Below, in pieces: positions 25,939-35,797 of a DNA stretch of 64,000 nt. The translations under genes were made by a program, and so were the position numbers. The stretch comes from Planctomycetaceae bacterium. GTDB lineage: Bacteria > Planctomycetota > Planctomycetia > Planctomycetales > Planctomycetaceae. Below the pieces are notes generated by a model. It was not told where the DNA came from. It searched no databases and was given only the letters and a program-made list of their open reading frames with translations. The DNA lies in the NCBI GenBank assembly GCA_041398785.1, contig JAWKUA010000027.1, forward strand, positions 7,278 to 71,277, in the 5' to 3' direction. Positions within the stretch are counted from its first letter, which is position 1, and every line of letters starts with the position of its first letter.

Positions 25939-27600
25939 GTGGCAACACCCTTCGATGGCAACCGTCGGCAGATGATGTCGGCAATCGCAGCCGCAGGAAT
26001 CTCGTCCGCCGCGTTCCAGCGTGCTTTGGCGGTTCAGGTGGCAGAAGGTTCACAGATCACTGCTGACAGCATTCGCAATGCGGAATGGGTTGCGGACATC
26101 GAACTGACCGACGACGAACGAACACGCGTGGCGGACGCGATGGAGCGAGTCCTCAAACAGCGCCGCGATCTGCAGAGTGCAAACATCACCAGCGACACGC
26201 TTCCGGCGTTCCGATTCGACCCGGAAATCGGCGACGGCACGGCGGCGGCACGCTCTTTGATGAAACCTGACTGGCTGACGGCAGCGGTCGATGACGAACC
26301 CAATCCCGCCGAACCGGACGGACTTCCGTTTCGATCGATTCGGTCGCTGGCGCGAATGCTGCGAAGCGGGCAGACAACGTCCGTGGAAATGACGGAACTG
26401 TGTCTCGCGCGACTGGCGGAACACGATCCGACGCTGAAGTGTGTCGTGACGCTGACACCGGAACTGGCGCTCGAGCAGGCTCGTCGTGCGGACGATGAAC
26501 TCCGCCGCGGCGTCGATCGCGGGCTGCTGCACGGCATTCCGTGGGGCGCGAAGGATCTGATTTCGGTGCCGGGATATCCGACAACCTGGGGAGCTCCGCA
26601 GTTTCGTGATCGCGAGCTTCCCGGCACGGCCGCCGTCGCGCGAAGGCTGGACGACGCGGGTGCCGTGCTGGTCGCCAAGCTGTCGCTGGGAGCACTCGCG
26701 ATGGGCGACGATTGGTACGGCGGAAAGACTCGCAACCCGTGGAATCCGGAACAGGGTTCGAGCGGTTCATCAGCGGGTTCCGCGGCAGCCGTTGCGGCGG
26801 GACTTGTTCCTCTGGCGATCGGAAGCGAAACACTGGGCAGCATCGTGTCTCCGTGCAAACGCTGCGGAGTTGCCGGACTGCGGCCAACGTTCGGGCGCGT
26901 CAGTCGAGCCGGGTGCATGTCGCTGTCATGGACGATGGACAAGCTGGGACCGATCGCCCGCAGTGTCGATGATTGCGGCATCGCGTTGGCCGCAATTCAC
27001 GGAGCCGACGTCGACGATCCCACGTCCGTCCAGCGGTGGTTTGACTGGCCGATGTCCGTCGACCTGACGTCGCTGCGCATCGGCAGGGCAGATGGTGAGA
27101 ATCCGTCACCCGCCGACGCGAAGATTCTGGACGTGCTGACGAATGCCGGAGCCCGCATCGTCCCCGTCACGCTGCCCCGCGACGTGTCGGAATATTCGAT
27201 CGCCATCATGGGTGACGTCGAAGCGGCGGCTGTGTTCCACGATCTGCTGGCGGCAGGCGACACCGACGGCCTGAATCGCTGGCCCGACATCTTTCGAAAA
27301 ATGCACTTTGTTTCCGGCGTCGACTACCTGCGCGCCGCGCGGGCTCGCACGCTGCTGATGATGCAAATGACGCAGGTCTTCGAACAGGTTGACCTGTACG
27401 TCGGCGGCAGTGATCTGGGGATTTGTAATCTGACCGGCCATCCGACACTTGTCTTTCCGACGGTGACACAGAACTCCGAACATCCGCAACCGGAATGCGG
27501 AACTCTGACCGGTCGGCTGTACGACGAAGCCACGCTGCTGGCCGTCGGCTCAATCGTCGAACGCGAAGTCGGGATGACGTCACAGCATCCCTGCGAATGA
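25939..27600 (+). CDS. amidase-signature-family hydrolase
   Basis: The 553 residues contain the amidase signature: Lys205 in PWGAKDL, the GSSGSSAGS glycine/serine loop at 273-281 holding the cis-Ser, and the nucleophile Ser301 in GSETLGSI. This gives the Ser-cisSer-Lys triad of GatA and fatty-acid amide hydrolases. The GTG at 25939 starts a segment NRRQMMSAIAAAGISSAAF, a weak twin-arginine-like signal that suggests export; an ATG at residue 12 would remove the arginines. It is not a good GatA candidate because GatB and GatC are absent here and the N-terminus carries the extra 110 residues. Substrate unknown. Confidence 0.88.
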   Translation: MATPFDGNRRQMMSAIAAAGISSAAFQRALAVQVAEGSQITADSIRNAEWVADIELTDDERTRVADAMERVLKQRRDLQSANITSDTLPAFRFDPEIGDGTAAARSLMKPDWLTAAVDDEPNPAEPDGLPFRSIRSLARMLRSGQTTSVEMTELCLARLAEHDPTLKCVVTLTPELALEQARRADDELRRGVDRGLLHGIPWGAKDLISVPGYPTTWGAPQFRDRELPGTAAVARRLDDAGAVLVAKLSLGALAMGDDWYGGKTRNPWNPEQGSSGSSAGSAAAVAAGLVPLAIGSETLGSIVSPCKRCGVAGLRPTFGRVSRAGCMSLSWTMDKLGPIARSVDDCGIALAAIHGADVDDPTSVQRWFDWPMSVDLTSLRIGRADGENPSPADAKILDVLTNAGARIVPVTLPRDVSEYSIAIMGDVEAAAVFHDLLAAGDTDGLNRWPDIFRKMHFVSGVDYLRAARARTLLMMQMTQVFEQVDLYVGGSDLGICNLTGHPTLVFPTVTQNSEHPQPECGTLTGRLYDEATLLAVGSIVEREVGMTSQHPCE

Positions 27601-27728
27601 CACCGTTCGAGCGTTCACGCCCACCGGGAAATCGGCAATGCCGGCGCCGCGGGATGCATTTGGTTTCCCTCGAAACGCTGCGGCATTAGCATGGGTGGAA
27701 TCCCGTAATCGGACAACTGGGTTTCTGC

Positions 27729-30700
27729 ATGGCTGTGTCGCTGGCTGAACAATTTGAAGCTCTGTGGAACGTCACGGACTCGGCGCCTGATGTGTTCGAA
27801 TTCCTGGATCGCCATCCGGAAGCTGATACGAAGAGCCGCTTGCAGATCCTGCTGACGGATCAGCGGCAACGCTGGAAGTCGGGTGCGCCGGTACACGTCG
27901 AAGACTACCTGAAGCGACTGCCCGCTGCCGGATTTGAGGCAGACGACAAGCTCCGACTGGCGGTGGGAGAATTTGATCAGCGGCTGGCGACAACCGGTTC
28001 TGTCGAAATTGGCGAATTCCTCAGCCGGTTTCCGGAAATCCGGGGTGCTCTGAAAAGCCGACTGTTGGGAACCGGGTCGGGAATGTCTCAGACAGTCGAC
28101 CAGGATCTTCCCCAACTGACGGCCACGCAACTGGATCTGACGGAAACCGGACACGATCTGCTGGGGCGATACCGGGTTGATCGACTGCTGGGAGCCGGTG
28201 CGTTCGGCCATGTCTACCTTGGCTTCGACGAAGAACTGCGGCGACAGGTAGCGATCAAGGTTCCGGCACCGGAGCGGTTTCGCCGGCCGGAAGACGCTGA
28301 TGTTTATCTTTCCGAAGCTCGCACCGTGGCCACGCTGAACCATCCGAACATCGTGCCGGTGTACGACGTCGGACGCATGGACGACGGCTTGCTGTATGTC
28401 GTCTCGCGGTACATCGACGGCCGCACGCTCGCACAGATCATTCGAGAAGATCCGCCGGATTTCGCCACCACCGCCAGGCTGCTGTCCGAAGCCGCGCAGG
28501 GGCTGCATCACGCTCACGGCAGACACCTGGTCCATCGTGATGTCAAACCGGCCAATCTGCTGGTCGAAGAAAGCACGGGGACGTGCTTCGTCGCTGACTT
28601 CGGCCTGGCCATTCGCGAAGAAGACTATCTTCGCGAAGAAAGCGTTGCCGGAACTCCGTCGTACATGAGTCCCGAACAGGCGCGAGGTGAAGGGCATCGC
28701 CTGGACGGGCGCAGCGACGTGTTTTCGCTGGGTCTGGTTCTGTATCGAATGCTGACGGGACGCAAGGCTTTTCCCGGCAGCACGCACCACGAAATCCTGC
28801 ACCAATTGCTGACAACCGAACCGCTGCCACCGTCGGCATTCAATCGGCAGGTTCCGGCGGAGCTGGAACGAATCTGCCTAAAGGCTCTCGCAAAGAAGGT
28901 GTCTGACCGCTACGCCACGGCGGAACAGTTTTCCGAAGATCTGCAGCACTGGCAGAGTGAACCGGTGGCCGACAGCAGACCGGCTCGCATTGTCCCGCGG
29001 GGGCTGAGGTCCTTTGACGCCGACGACCGCGACTTCTTCATCGAACTGTTGCCGGGCCCGCGCGATCGCGACGGCTTGCCGGACAGCATTCGCTTCTGGA
29101 AGTCGCGCATCGAGGAAGCGGACGCCGACCGGACATTCAGTGTCGGTCTGATCTACGGCCCCAGCGGCTGCGGTAAATCGTCACTGATGAAGGCGGGACT
29201 GCTGCCCCGGCTGAATCCGGAAATCACAACGATCTACATCGAAGCCACACACGACGGGACCGAAACGCGAATTCTGCGGGAACTGCGAAAGCGCATCCCC
29301 GATCTGCCGATTTCGTCCGGCCTGGCGTCCACGCTGGCATTCCTGCGGCGGCGTGAGATCGACAAGGTCGTGATCGTCATCGATCAGTTGGAACAGTGGC
29401 TGCACGCTCATCCGGACGATCCCGACGCCGAACTGGTCAGCGCGCTGCGTCAGTGCGACGGCGGTCAGTTGCAGGCCATTGTCATGGTCCGTGACGACTT
29501 CGCTATGGCCGCGGCCCGGTTCATGGACAGTCTGGATGTCCCGATTCTGCAGGGCAGCAACTTCGCGACCGTTGATCTGTTCGACGCGGAACATGCTGCG
29601 CGAGTCCTGACGAAGTTTGGTCAGGCATTCGGCCGTCTGCCGGAACACAACAGCGACGTTACCGACGAACAACGGCGGTTTCTCAGCGACGCCGTCGCGG
29701 GACTCAGCCAGGACGGCAAGGTTGTTTCCGTTCAACTGGCCCTGTTCGCGGAAATGGTGAAGAGCAAGCCGTGGGTTCCCGAAACTCTTCGACAGATCGG
29801 CGGAACGGCCGGTGTCGGCGTGACGTATCTGGAAGAGACCTTCAGTTCCCGCTCGGCGAACCCGCTGCACAAGGCTCACGAACAGGCGGCCCGCAATATT
29901 CTGAAGGCACTGCTGCCGGAAATCGGAACCGATATCAAGGGACACATGAAGTCGCAGCACGAACTGCTGCTGGCCTCCGGATATGAATCGCGACGAAAGG
30001 ATTTCTCCACGCTGATTCGAATGCTTGACGGAGAATTGCGGCTGATCACGCCTACGGACGCGGCCAGTTCTGTCAGCGAAAGCGGTACGAATTCTTCGGC
30101 ACAGTACTATCAACTGACACACGACTTCCTGGTGTCGGCGCTTCGAGACTGGCTGAACAGAAAGCAACGGGAAACCAGCACCGGGCGCGCCGAACTGCGG
30201 CTGGCCGCGCTGGCCGGAATCTGGGACACAAGCCGCGAACGGCGCCATCTGCCCAATTCGATTGAGTTCCTTCGAATCGCGGCTCTGACGGATCCCCGAC
30301 ACAGAACTCCGGCTGAATCGCAGATGATGTCGGCGGCAAAGAAACATCACGTCCGTCAGTGGTTCGCGGGCAGCCTGCTGATGGCCGCCATGATCCTGGT
30401 CGGCTTCCTGGCAGTTCGGCACAGTCGACATTCTAACCATCTGGTCCGCGTGGATTCCCTCGTGGCCCGACTGCTGGACGCCGACTTTGAAGACGTTGCA
30501 CAGATCGCCGGATCGCTGGCTGAGCTTCGTGAAATCTCCGAACCGAAACTGCGAGAGATTGCCGAAGACGAGCAGCGTCCCGAGTCCGATCGCTGGCGAT
30601 CAAGGCTGGCACTTGTCAGCTACGACAACGCGCAGGTGGACTCACTGGTCGGCCGCATGTTGCTGGCCGAACCGCAGGAACTGGACGTCATTGCGCGGAT

Positions 30701-33266
30701 GCTGAGCCCGTACGATGACACGACCCGTCGCCGGTTGTGGCAGACGATGGACGACGATCGCGCGTCGGCGACCGTCCGACTTCGAGCCGCGTGCGCACTG
30801 GCCGCCGATGCGCCGCAGGACGCGCGCTGGACGTCACACGCCGAGCATCTTGCCGCCGCACTGGTTCGGCAGAACGATCTTCATCTGGACGGCTGGGTCA
30901 CGGCGCTGGCCCCCATCCGGCAACAGCTTGTCGCACCGCTGACGGAGATTTTTCGCACGAACACCGACCAGTTGATTCAGTCCCGCTCGGCCAGCGTGCT
31001 GTCGGAATTCGCCGGCGACGATCTGCCTCTGCTGACGCGACTGGTTGTGCAGTCCAGTCCGGAACAATTCAGGGTGTTGATTCCGATACTGCAGGCAGAC
31101 CGGCTGCAGGCAGTACGATTGCTGCAGGTTCAGATTCGGAATTTGCAGGACGAAGCCGCAACCGGCGCGTCGCCGACGACTTTCGTGGCAGCCGATGACC
31201 TGCCCGAATGCGCCGCGGAACTGGATGCTGCCGGAGGCGTCCTCGCAGCGGAATACGCGTTCGTCGCATCGCTGCCGCTGACTCGATTTGAGGCCGTCAC
31301 CGAACAGTTGCGAGAACACGGTCTGGCACCGATTTCGGTGCGGCCCTGGCTTGCAACGGACCAGCTTCTGGTGGCCGCCACCTGGGAACGCTTCGATCCT
31401 GACGGTTCCGATCGCGAATGGAAGTTCGCCGTCGATCTGTCGGAAGCGGAGGTCCGGTCGATGAATGAACAGTCCATCGCGGCAGGTTTGATTCCCCTTG
31501 ATGTGGCCGCCTGGAATGCAGCCGACAGCGATTCTCGGTTCAGCGCGCTCTGGGCGACACCGCCGCCCGACGTGATCGGTGGCAGCATGTATGTCGCGGT
31601 CCCGGAACGCAGTCATCAGGAAGCCTGGCAACCCCTGAACGACGGCGGCTTCGCGCCTCGCACCAATATGCTGACAGTGGGAGATCTGGGAGAGCGTCTG
31701 CACACGTCCATCCGCTGGCGGATGCGGCCGGCTCCGGTTTACTCCGACGCATGGAATATCGGCGCCGAAGAATACGCTCAGCGAGACGCCAGCGGCTGGT
31801 GCCAGATGGATGTACGTTCCGAACCTGACGACAGGTTTTCTGCCGTCTGGTGGAACGGAAGTCCGTTTGTTTCGCGCCGCCTGGATGGCCTGAGCACCCG
31901 CGATCACCGGCAGCGCGCCGCGGACCTGATGGCGGAAGGCTTCCATCCCGTCGTCGTCTCCGTGATGGGCGACCGATCTGCGTCGGGTGTTGTTTCGTCG
32001 GTCTGGCATCGCCGAGCCACGCCGGAACAGGAAATCGATGGGCTGGCGAAGAGTCACGCCCTCGCTTTGATCGCACTTCTTCAACTGGGCGATTATTCGC
32101 TGATCCCGACTCTGGCGGAATCGGAACACGGCCATCGTCGGCGGGCATGGTTTACGCACCTGGCGGCTCGCTGCGGAACAAATCCCGCGACTCTGGTGGA
32201 TTCACTGGAACAGTCCGACGTCGGAACCTGCTGCTGCGGAATTCTGGCTCTGGCTCAGTTTGATGTCAGCCAGGTTTCAGCGACCGTGGTTGATCGCATC
32301 TGCGAACGCGTTCGCAGCCACGTGGCGGATCATCCGTCCGGAGCACCGCTGTCCGCCGCGGAGCTGCTGGCAAAACGATGGAAGCTGGCAGCAGACAGAA
32401 TCGTTCCGAAATCGGAATCGTTCCCGTTTTCCGAAATCACGGAACGCGGCTGGTGGGTCACCAGCATGGGACAGCGCATGATTCCGGTGATACAGCCGGG
32501 CACCTTTCTGATGGGATCACCGGGCAGCGAAGTCGAAGGCGACCACCACCGCGAAGTCACTCACCGGTGCCGCATTCCGCGAAACTACGCCATCGCTGTG
32601 CATGAGTTGACGGTTCGCGACTTCCTGAGGTTTCAAAAGGACTTCGGATACGTCCCGCAGTATTCACCCGACACTGACTGTCCCGTCAACATGCTGACCT
32701 GGTTCGACGCCGCGCGTTATTGCCGCTGGCTGAGTGAACAGGAAGGCATTCCGGAAGATCAGATGTGTTTTCCGCCGCTGGAAGACATCGTCGATGGAAT
32801 GATCCTGCCGAGTAACATCCTGCAGCGCACGGGATATCGTCTGCCGACCGAAGCTGAGTGGGAATTCGCCTGCCGGGCCGGCACCGCGTCGCCGCGGTAT
32901 TTCGGCAATTCCCCGGAACTTCTGCCAAGCCATGCATGGACGGCGGACAACTCCGCGTTTCGTTCATGGCCTGTCGGCAGCCTGCTTCCCAACGATCTAG
33001 GCCTGTTCGACATGTATGGCAACGCAATGGAATGGTGTCTGGGCTTCGGTGAAGACTATCCGACCGACATCGGCCGCGTCCGTGTCGACGAAATCAACGA
33101 AGCGATCCGGATCCATTCGGCAGGACAAGGCGCCCTTCGCGGCGGGGCATTCCTTTATGCTCCCTCCAACGCCCGCAGTGCTCAGCGCCATCGCGGACCA
33201 TTGATCGACGTCGAACCAAGTCTGGCGTTTCGACTGGTTCGCACAATTCCAATGAACACACAGTGA
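27729..33266 (+). CDS. giant Ser/Thr protein kinase with P-loop ATPase, tandem-repeat and FGE-like domains
   Basis: 1845 residues. A helical N-terminal region (1-140) precedes a complete protein kinase at about 149-415: GAGAFGHVY, VAIK (Lys177), HRDVKPAN (Asp271), DFG at 290-292, SYMSPEQA. A P-loop NTPase follows, with Walker A YGPSGCGKSS near 480 and Walker B KVVIVIDQLEQW near 550, like the STAND/NACHT-type modules in kinase receptors. One transmembrane segment lies near 878-899. Residues about 1185-1430 hold repeats with a G-x-x-P-x-x-V/D pattern (AEGFHPVVVSV, EHGLAPISVRP) that recall bacterial tandem repeat domain BTRD1. The end (about 1590-1837) is an FGE/sulfatase-modifying-factor-like domain (YRLPTEAEWEFACRAGT, LFDMYGNAMEWC, ALRGGAF). 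Likely an envelope sensor with a cytoplasmic kinase. Confidence 0.92.
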   Translation: MAVSLAEQFEALWNVTDSAPDVFEFLDRHPEADTKSRLQILLTDQRQRWKSGAPVHVEDYLKRLPAAGFEADDKLRLAVGEFDQRLATTGSVEIGEFLSRFPEIRGALKSRLLGTGSGMSQTVDQDLPQLTATQLDLTETGHDLLGRYRVDRLLGAGAFGHVYLGFDEELRRQVAIKVPAPERFRRPEDADVYLSEARTVATLNHPNIVPVYDVGRMDDGLLYVVSRYIDGRTLAQIIREDPPDFATTARLLSEAAQGLHHAHGRHLVHRDVKPANLLVEESTGTCFVADFGLAIREEDYLREESVAGTPSYMSPEQARGEGHRLDGRSDVFSLGLVLYRMLTGRKAFPGSTHHEILHQLLTTEPLPPSAFNRQVPAELERICLKALAKKVSDRYATAEQFSEDLQHWQSEPVADSRPARIVPRGLRSFDADDRDFFIELLPGPRDRDGLPDSIRFWKSRIEEADADRTFSVGLIYGPSGCGKSSLMKAGLLPRLNPEITTIYIEATHDGTETRILRELRKRIPDLPISSGLASTLAFLRRREIDKVVIVIDQLEQWLHAHPDDPDAELVSALRQCDGGQLQAIVMVRDDFAMAAARFMDSLDVPILQGSNFATVDLFDAEHAARVLTKFGQAFGRLPEHNSDVTDEQRRFLSDAVAGLSQDGKVVSVQLALFAEMVKSKPWVPETLRQIGGTAGVGVTYLEETFSSRSANPLHKAHEQAARNILKALLPEIGTDIKGHMKSQHELLLASGYESRRKDFSTLIRMLDGELRLITPTDAASSVSESGTNSSAQYYQLTHDFLVSALRDWLNRKQRETSTGRAELRLAALAGIWDTSRERRHLPNSIEFLRIAALTDPRHRTPAESQMMSAAKKHHVRQWFAGSLLMAAMILVGFLAVRHSRHSNHLVRVDSLVARLLDADFEDVAQIAGSLAELREISEPKLREIAEDEQRPESDRWRSRLALVSYDNAQVDSLVGRMLLAEPQELDVIARMLSPYDDTTRRRLWQTMDDDRASATVRLRAACALAADAPQDARWTSHAEHLAAALVRQNDLHLDGWVTALAPIRQQLVAPLTEIFRTNTDQLIQSRSASVLSEFAGDDLPLLTRLVVQSSPEQFRVLIPILQADRLQAVRLLQVQIRNLQDEAATGASPTTFVAADDLPECAAELDAAGGVLAAEYAFVASLPLTRFEAVTEQLREHGLAPISVRPWLATDQLLVAATWERFDPDGSDREWKFAVDLSEAEVRSMNEQSIAAGLIPLDVAAWNAADSDSRFSALWATPPPDVIGGSMYVAVPERSHQEAWQPLNDGGFAPRTNMLTVGDLGERLHTSIRWRMRPAPVYSDAWNIGAEEYAQRDASGWCQMDVRSEPDDRFSAVWWNGSPFVSRRLDGLSTRDHRQRAADLMAEGFHPVVVSVMGDRSASGVVSSVWHRRATPEQEIDGLAKSHALALIALLQLGDYSLIPTLAESEHGHRRRAWFTHLAARCGTNPATLVDSLEQSDVGTCCCGILALAQFDVSQVSATVVDRICERVRSHVADHPSGAPLSAAELLAKRWKLAADRIVPKSESFPFSEITERGWWVTSMGQRMIPVIQPGTFLMGSPGSEVEGDHHREVTHRCRIPRNYAIAVHELTVRDFLRFQKDFGYVPQYSPDTDCPVNMLTWFDAARYCRWLSEQEGIPEDQMCFPPLEDIVDGMILPSNILQRTGYRLPTEAEWEFACRAGTASPRYFGNSPELLPSHAWTADNSAFRSWPVGSLLPNDLGLFDMYGNAMEWCLGFGEDYPTDIGRVRVDEINEAIRIHSAGQGALRGGAFLYAPSNARSAQRHRGPLIDVEPSLAFRLVRTIPMNTQ

Positions 33267-33432
33267 CGGCGTCCTTTGGCGGAGCGCCGCGGTCAACCAC
33301 GATCAGTAGTAAGGCTCAATTGCCAGGGAATCGTCCTTGACGGTGGCCGACCGGTGTCCGTTCATGCTACTGTCTGTTCGTTCGGGCCGGCAGGGTGAAC
33401 GCCTGCATTCAATCACGTTGAGGAACTCAGTA

Positions 33433-34110
33433 ATGGACAATGGGCTGGCAACTTCTATCGACACAAACACGAAACGAAATTTCGGCGGTCAATATCGCAC
33501 GACCGCGACGCAGCCGCAAAATTCCGCGGCGGCGCTGTCCCGCGAACAAATCCTGGCGATGGGACTCGCGGGAACAGTTTCCATTCCGCTGACGTTTCCG
33601 GAACTCGGACAGCTTCAGATTCGCCGCAATGCAGTGCCGGCGGGAGTCTTCGACTGCGAAGGTCCGAAGGATCTGATCGTTGTGTGCCAGAAGGTGTCTC
33701 CTCAGGTCATCATCAGCCGCAGTTTTCTGGCCGACGATGTCGCTGCCGTGTTTGTTCCCAAAGATCCGTGTCACGTCGACTTGTCCTGCGGCACCTGGCT
33801 GACCGGAATCGAGATCGGAGCGCTGTGTGACATGGAGCCGAATTCGCCGACCGGGATCCTGGGAATCGCCTACGTCCGGGAAAGTGCTCCATCGCTGCTG
33901 AACGTCGATGCCGGTATGACGGCTGCCGAAAGCGCGGAATACTATCCGCCGCTGGCCGAGAATCGTTCGGCGAATCACTATCAGTTCCGCAAACCCGGCT
34001 TCGGCTCTGCCGCCATGATGAATCCGCAGCCCGGAATTCCCGCAGAAAGGATGACGCTCGAGAGCTGGACTTCCGTGCCTGGCTGCGTCGACGGCTTTTG
34101 TGTCCATTAG
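33433..34110 (+). CDS. hypothetical protein between the kinase and glycosyltransferase genes
   Basis: A 225-residue soluble protein; the ATG at 33433 has GAGGAA about seven bases upstream and is preferred to an upstream start at 33337. No signal peptide or membrane segment. Residues 40-150 are beta-rich (GTVSIPLTFPELGQLQIRRN and KDLIVVCQKVSPQVIISRSF), with several cysteines (FDCEG, VVCQK, PCHVDLSCG, LCDME, PGCVDGFCVH). I recognise no family. Its last 11 bases overlap the start of the glycosyltransferase gene, so the two are translationally coupled and probably work together. Confidence 0.75.
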   Translation: MDNGLATSIDTNTKRNFGGQYRTTATQPQNSAAALSREQILAMGLAGTVSIPLTFPELGQLQIRRNAVPAGVFDCEGPKDLIVVCQKVSPQVIISRSFLADDVAAVFVPKDPCHVDLSCGTWLTGIEIGALCDMEPNSPTGILGIAYVRESAPSLLNVDAGMTAAESAEYYPPLAENRSANHYQFRKPGFGSAAMMNPQPGIPAERMTLESWTSVPGCVDGFCVH

Positions 34111-35602
34111 CGTCGAATCCGTGGCCTCGCTGACTCCGCATGTTGATGTCGTGATCCTGACCCGGCCGGGGGAAGCCGTTCCCGCTTCCGTGCAACGGGC
34201 AGTCTGCAATCAAACCGCAGTGCGTCTGACGGTTCATCTTGTGCAAGGCCACCGGCTTCCGTCGGACAGCAATCGCTGCGAAACAATCGCGAGAGCCCGG
34301 CAGTTCGGCAGTCGCTGCGGCGGAAGTCCGTGGCTGATGTTCGTCGACGACGACGTGCTGCTGCATCCGGACTGCGTTCGTCAACTGCTGGATGGATTGC
34401 GGAGCCGGCCGACGTTTGCGGCTCTGGCGGCAGACTACGGGAATCAACGTTCGGATCATGGACCGTCGCTGCACGTGACAATGGGAGCCACACTGTTTCG
34501 CCGCGAAGCGTTTCGCTATTTTCATTTTCGCTGGGACAACCAGCGCTGTGAGTGCCGCTGCTGCAGCGAAGATCTCCGCGGTCAGGGACTTCTGATTGAC
34601 TACCTGCCCACTGCGTTCGCTCGACATTTGACCGACGATGAGCGGGACGGCCAGCTTCTCGAATACTCCACGCCGGTCGCGCGACCGACGCCTGAGTCGT
34701 CGTCGCACGCACAGGTTCTGGCCGCGATCAACCGCAGACACTTCGACCGGTTCCGCGGTCCGTTTCTGCGAACTCTGCGAGGCTGTGGAAATCTCGAACA
34801 GGTTACGGTAGCGGGATACGGCCTGTATTCGTCCGAAGTCCGTCGCCTGGAAATGCTGCCGGGCGTTCGTGTGGTCAATCACACGCCGAATGGCGTGCTG
34901 CCCCCGATCCGCCGGCTGCGCGATTTTCAACCGATCGTAGCCGCGTTGCCGCCCGACACACCGGTTGCCTACTGGGATGCCGGAGACGTCGTGTTTCAGT
35001 CCTCCCTGCAGCCGCTTTGGGAGATCGTTCGTCAAACGCCGAATCGTCTGCTGGCCGTGCGGGAACCAAAGGGCTTTCCTGCCAACTCTGCCGTCGCCGC
35101 GTGGACGCTGAGCATTGATCATCCGGTCGCCCGCAGGAACGCGTTCGAGCTGCTGGCGTCCCATCCGTTCCTGAACAGCGGTTTTGCCGCCGGAACCGCC
35201 CGAACAATGCTGGCATATTTTCGAACAGCCGACCGCCTGAGGCATTCCGAACACCTTGCCGGCACGTCGGACTGGGGTGACCAATCGGCGCTGAATCTCT
35301 ATTGCCACTCCAATCCCGGAGCGTGGCGTGAAATCTCTGAAAGCTGGAACTACTGCATTCACGACCGGTTGCCGGGCGAAGTTTTTGTCGCCGCCAGCGG
35401 CAGACTCACCAGCCGCCGCGGCACCCCGATTCGAGTCGCTCACGGAAACGCCCGGTCGCTGCGAAAGCTATGGCTTCCACGCTACTCCGATTCAGCGCTG
35501 TGCCCTTCCGGCCGGGATCCTTCAAATCCGGCATGCGGGAACATGTGGGACCAGGGTCCATTCGCGGAATGTCAGCAAACCGACTGCGAAACTTCGTGCT
35601 GA
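34100..35602 (+). CDS. double glycosyltransferase (two GT-A-like domains)
   Basis: The 500-residue protein starts at a GTG that overlaps the upstream gene. The N-terminal half resembles a family 2 glycosyltransferase: VDVVILTRPGE, then a metal-binding DDD at 83-85 in MFVDDDVLLHPDC, and a HVTMGATLFRREAFR acceptor-region block. The second half is a separate nucleotide-sugar-transferase-like domain with AYWDAGDVVFQSSLQPLW (a second DxxD) and TSDWGDQSALNLYCH, as in hexosyltransferases of the GT8/PLOD-like type. The tail is Cys-rich (CPSGRDPSNPACGN, CQQTDCETSC). No membrane segment. Donor and acceptor unknown. The domain reading is inference from motifs. Confidence 0.75.
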   Translation: MSISVESVASLTPHVDVVILTRPGEAVPASVQRAVCNQTAVRLTVHLVQGHRLPSDSNRCETIARARQFGSRCGGSPWLMFVDDDVLLHPDCVRQLLDGLRSRPTFAALAADYGNQRSDHGPSLHVTMGATLFRREAFRYFHFRWDNQRCECRCCSEDLRGQGLLIDYLPTAFARHLTDDERDGQLLEYSTPVARPTPESSSHAQVLAAINRRHFDRFRGPFLRTLRGCGNLEQVTVAGYGLYSSEVRRLEMLPGVRVVNHTPNGVLPPIRRLRDFQPIVAALPPDTPVAYWDAGDVVFQSSLQPLWEIVRQTPNRLLAVREPKGFPANSAVAAWTLSIDHPVARRNAFELLASHPFLNSGFAAGTARTMLAYFRTADRLRHSEHLAGTSDWGDQSALNLYCHSNPGAWREISESWNYCIHDRLPGEVFVAASGRLTSRRGTPIRVAHGNARSLRKLWLPRYSDSALCPSGRDPSNPACGNMWDQGPFAECQQTDCETSC

Positions 35603-35797
35603 AATGTTATTCGTCTTGTCACGAAGTCATGCTTCACCGACCCCGCGTTCACGCTGCGGAATACCCGATTCCGTCGCCTGTGAGTTGCTGCCGATCAGGG
35701 CGGGATTCTTCCAGGACCAGCGCTTCGAAAAGGCAGCGAACCTGTCACGTCAGACTTCACCGCACGCGGAACCCGATGCTCAACAACACGTGCCAGG

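Noticed and set aside
29181..32159. Two minus-strand frames of 419 and 441 residues
   Set aside because: Both are antisense to the giant kinase, which has consistent domain motifs.
33713..35443. 576-residue frame on the minus strand
   Set aside because: Antisense to the unknown protein and the glycosyltransferase; no domain or signal seen.
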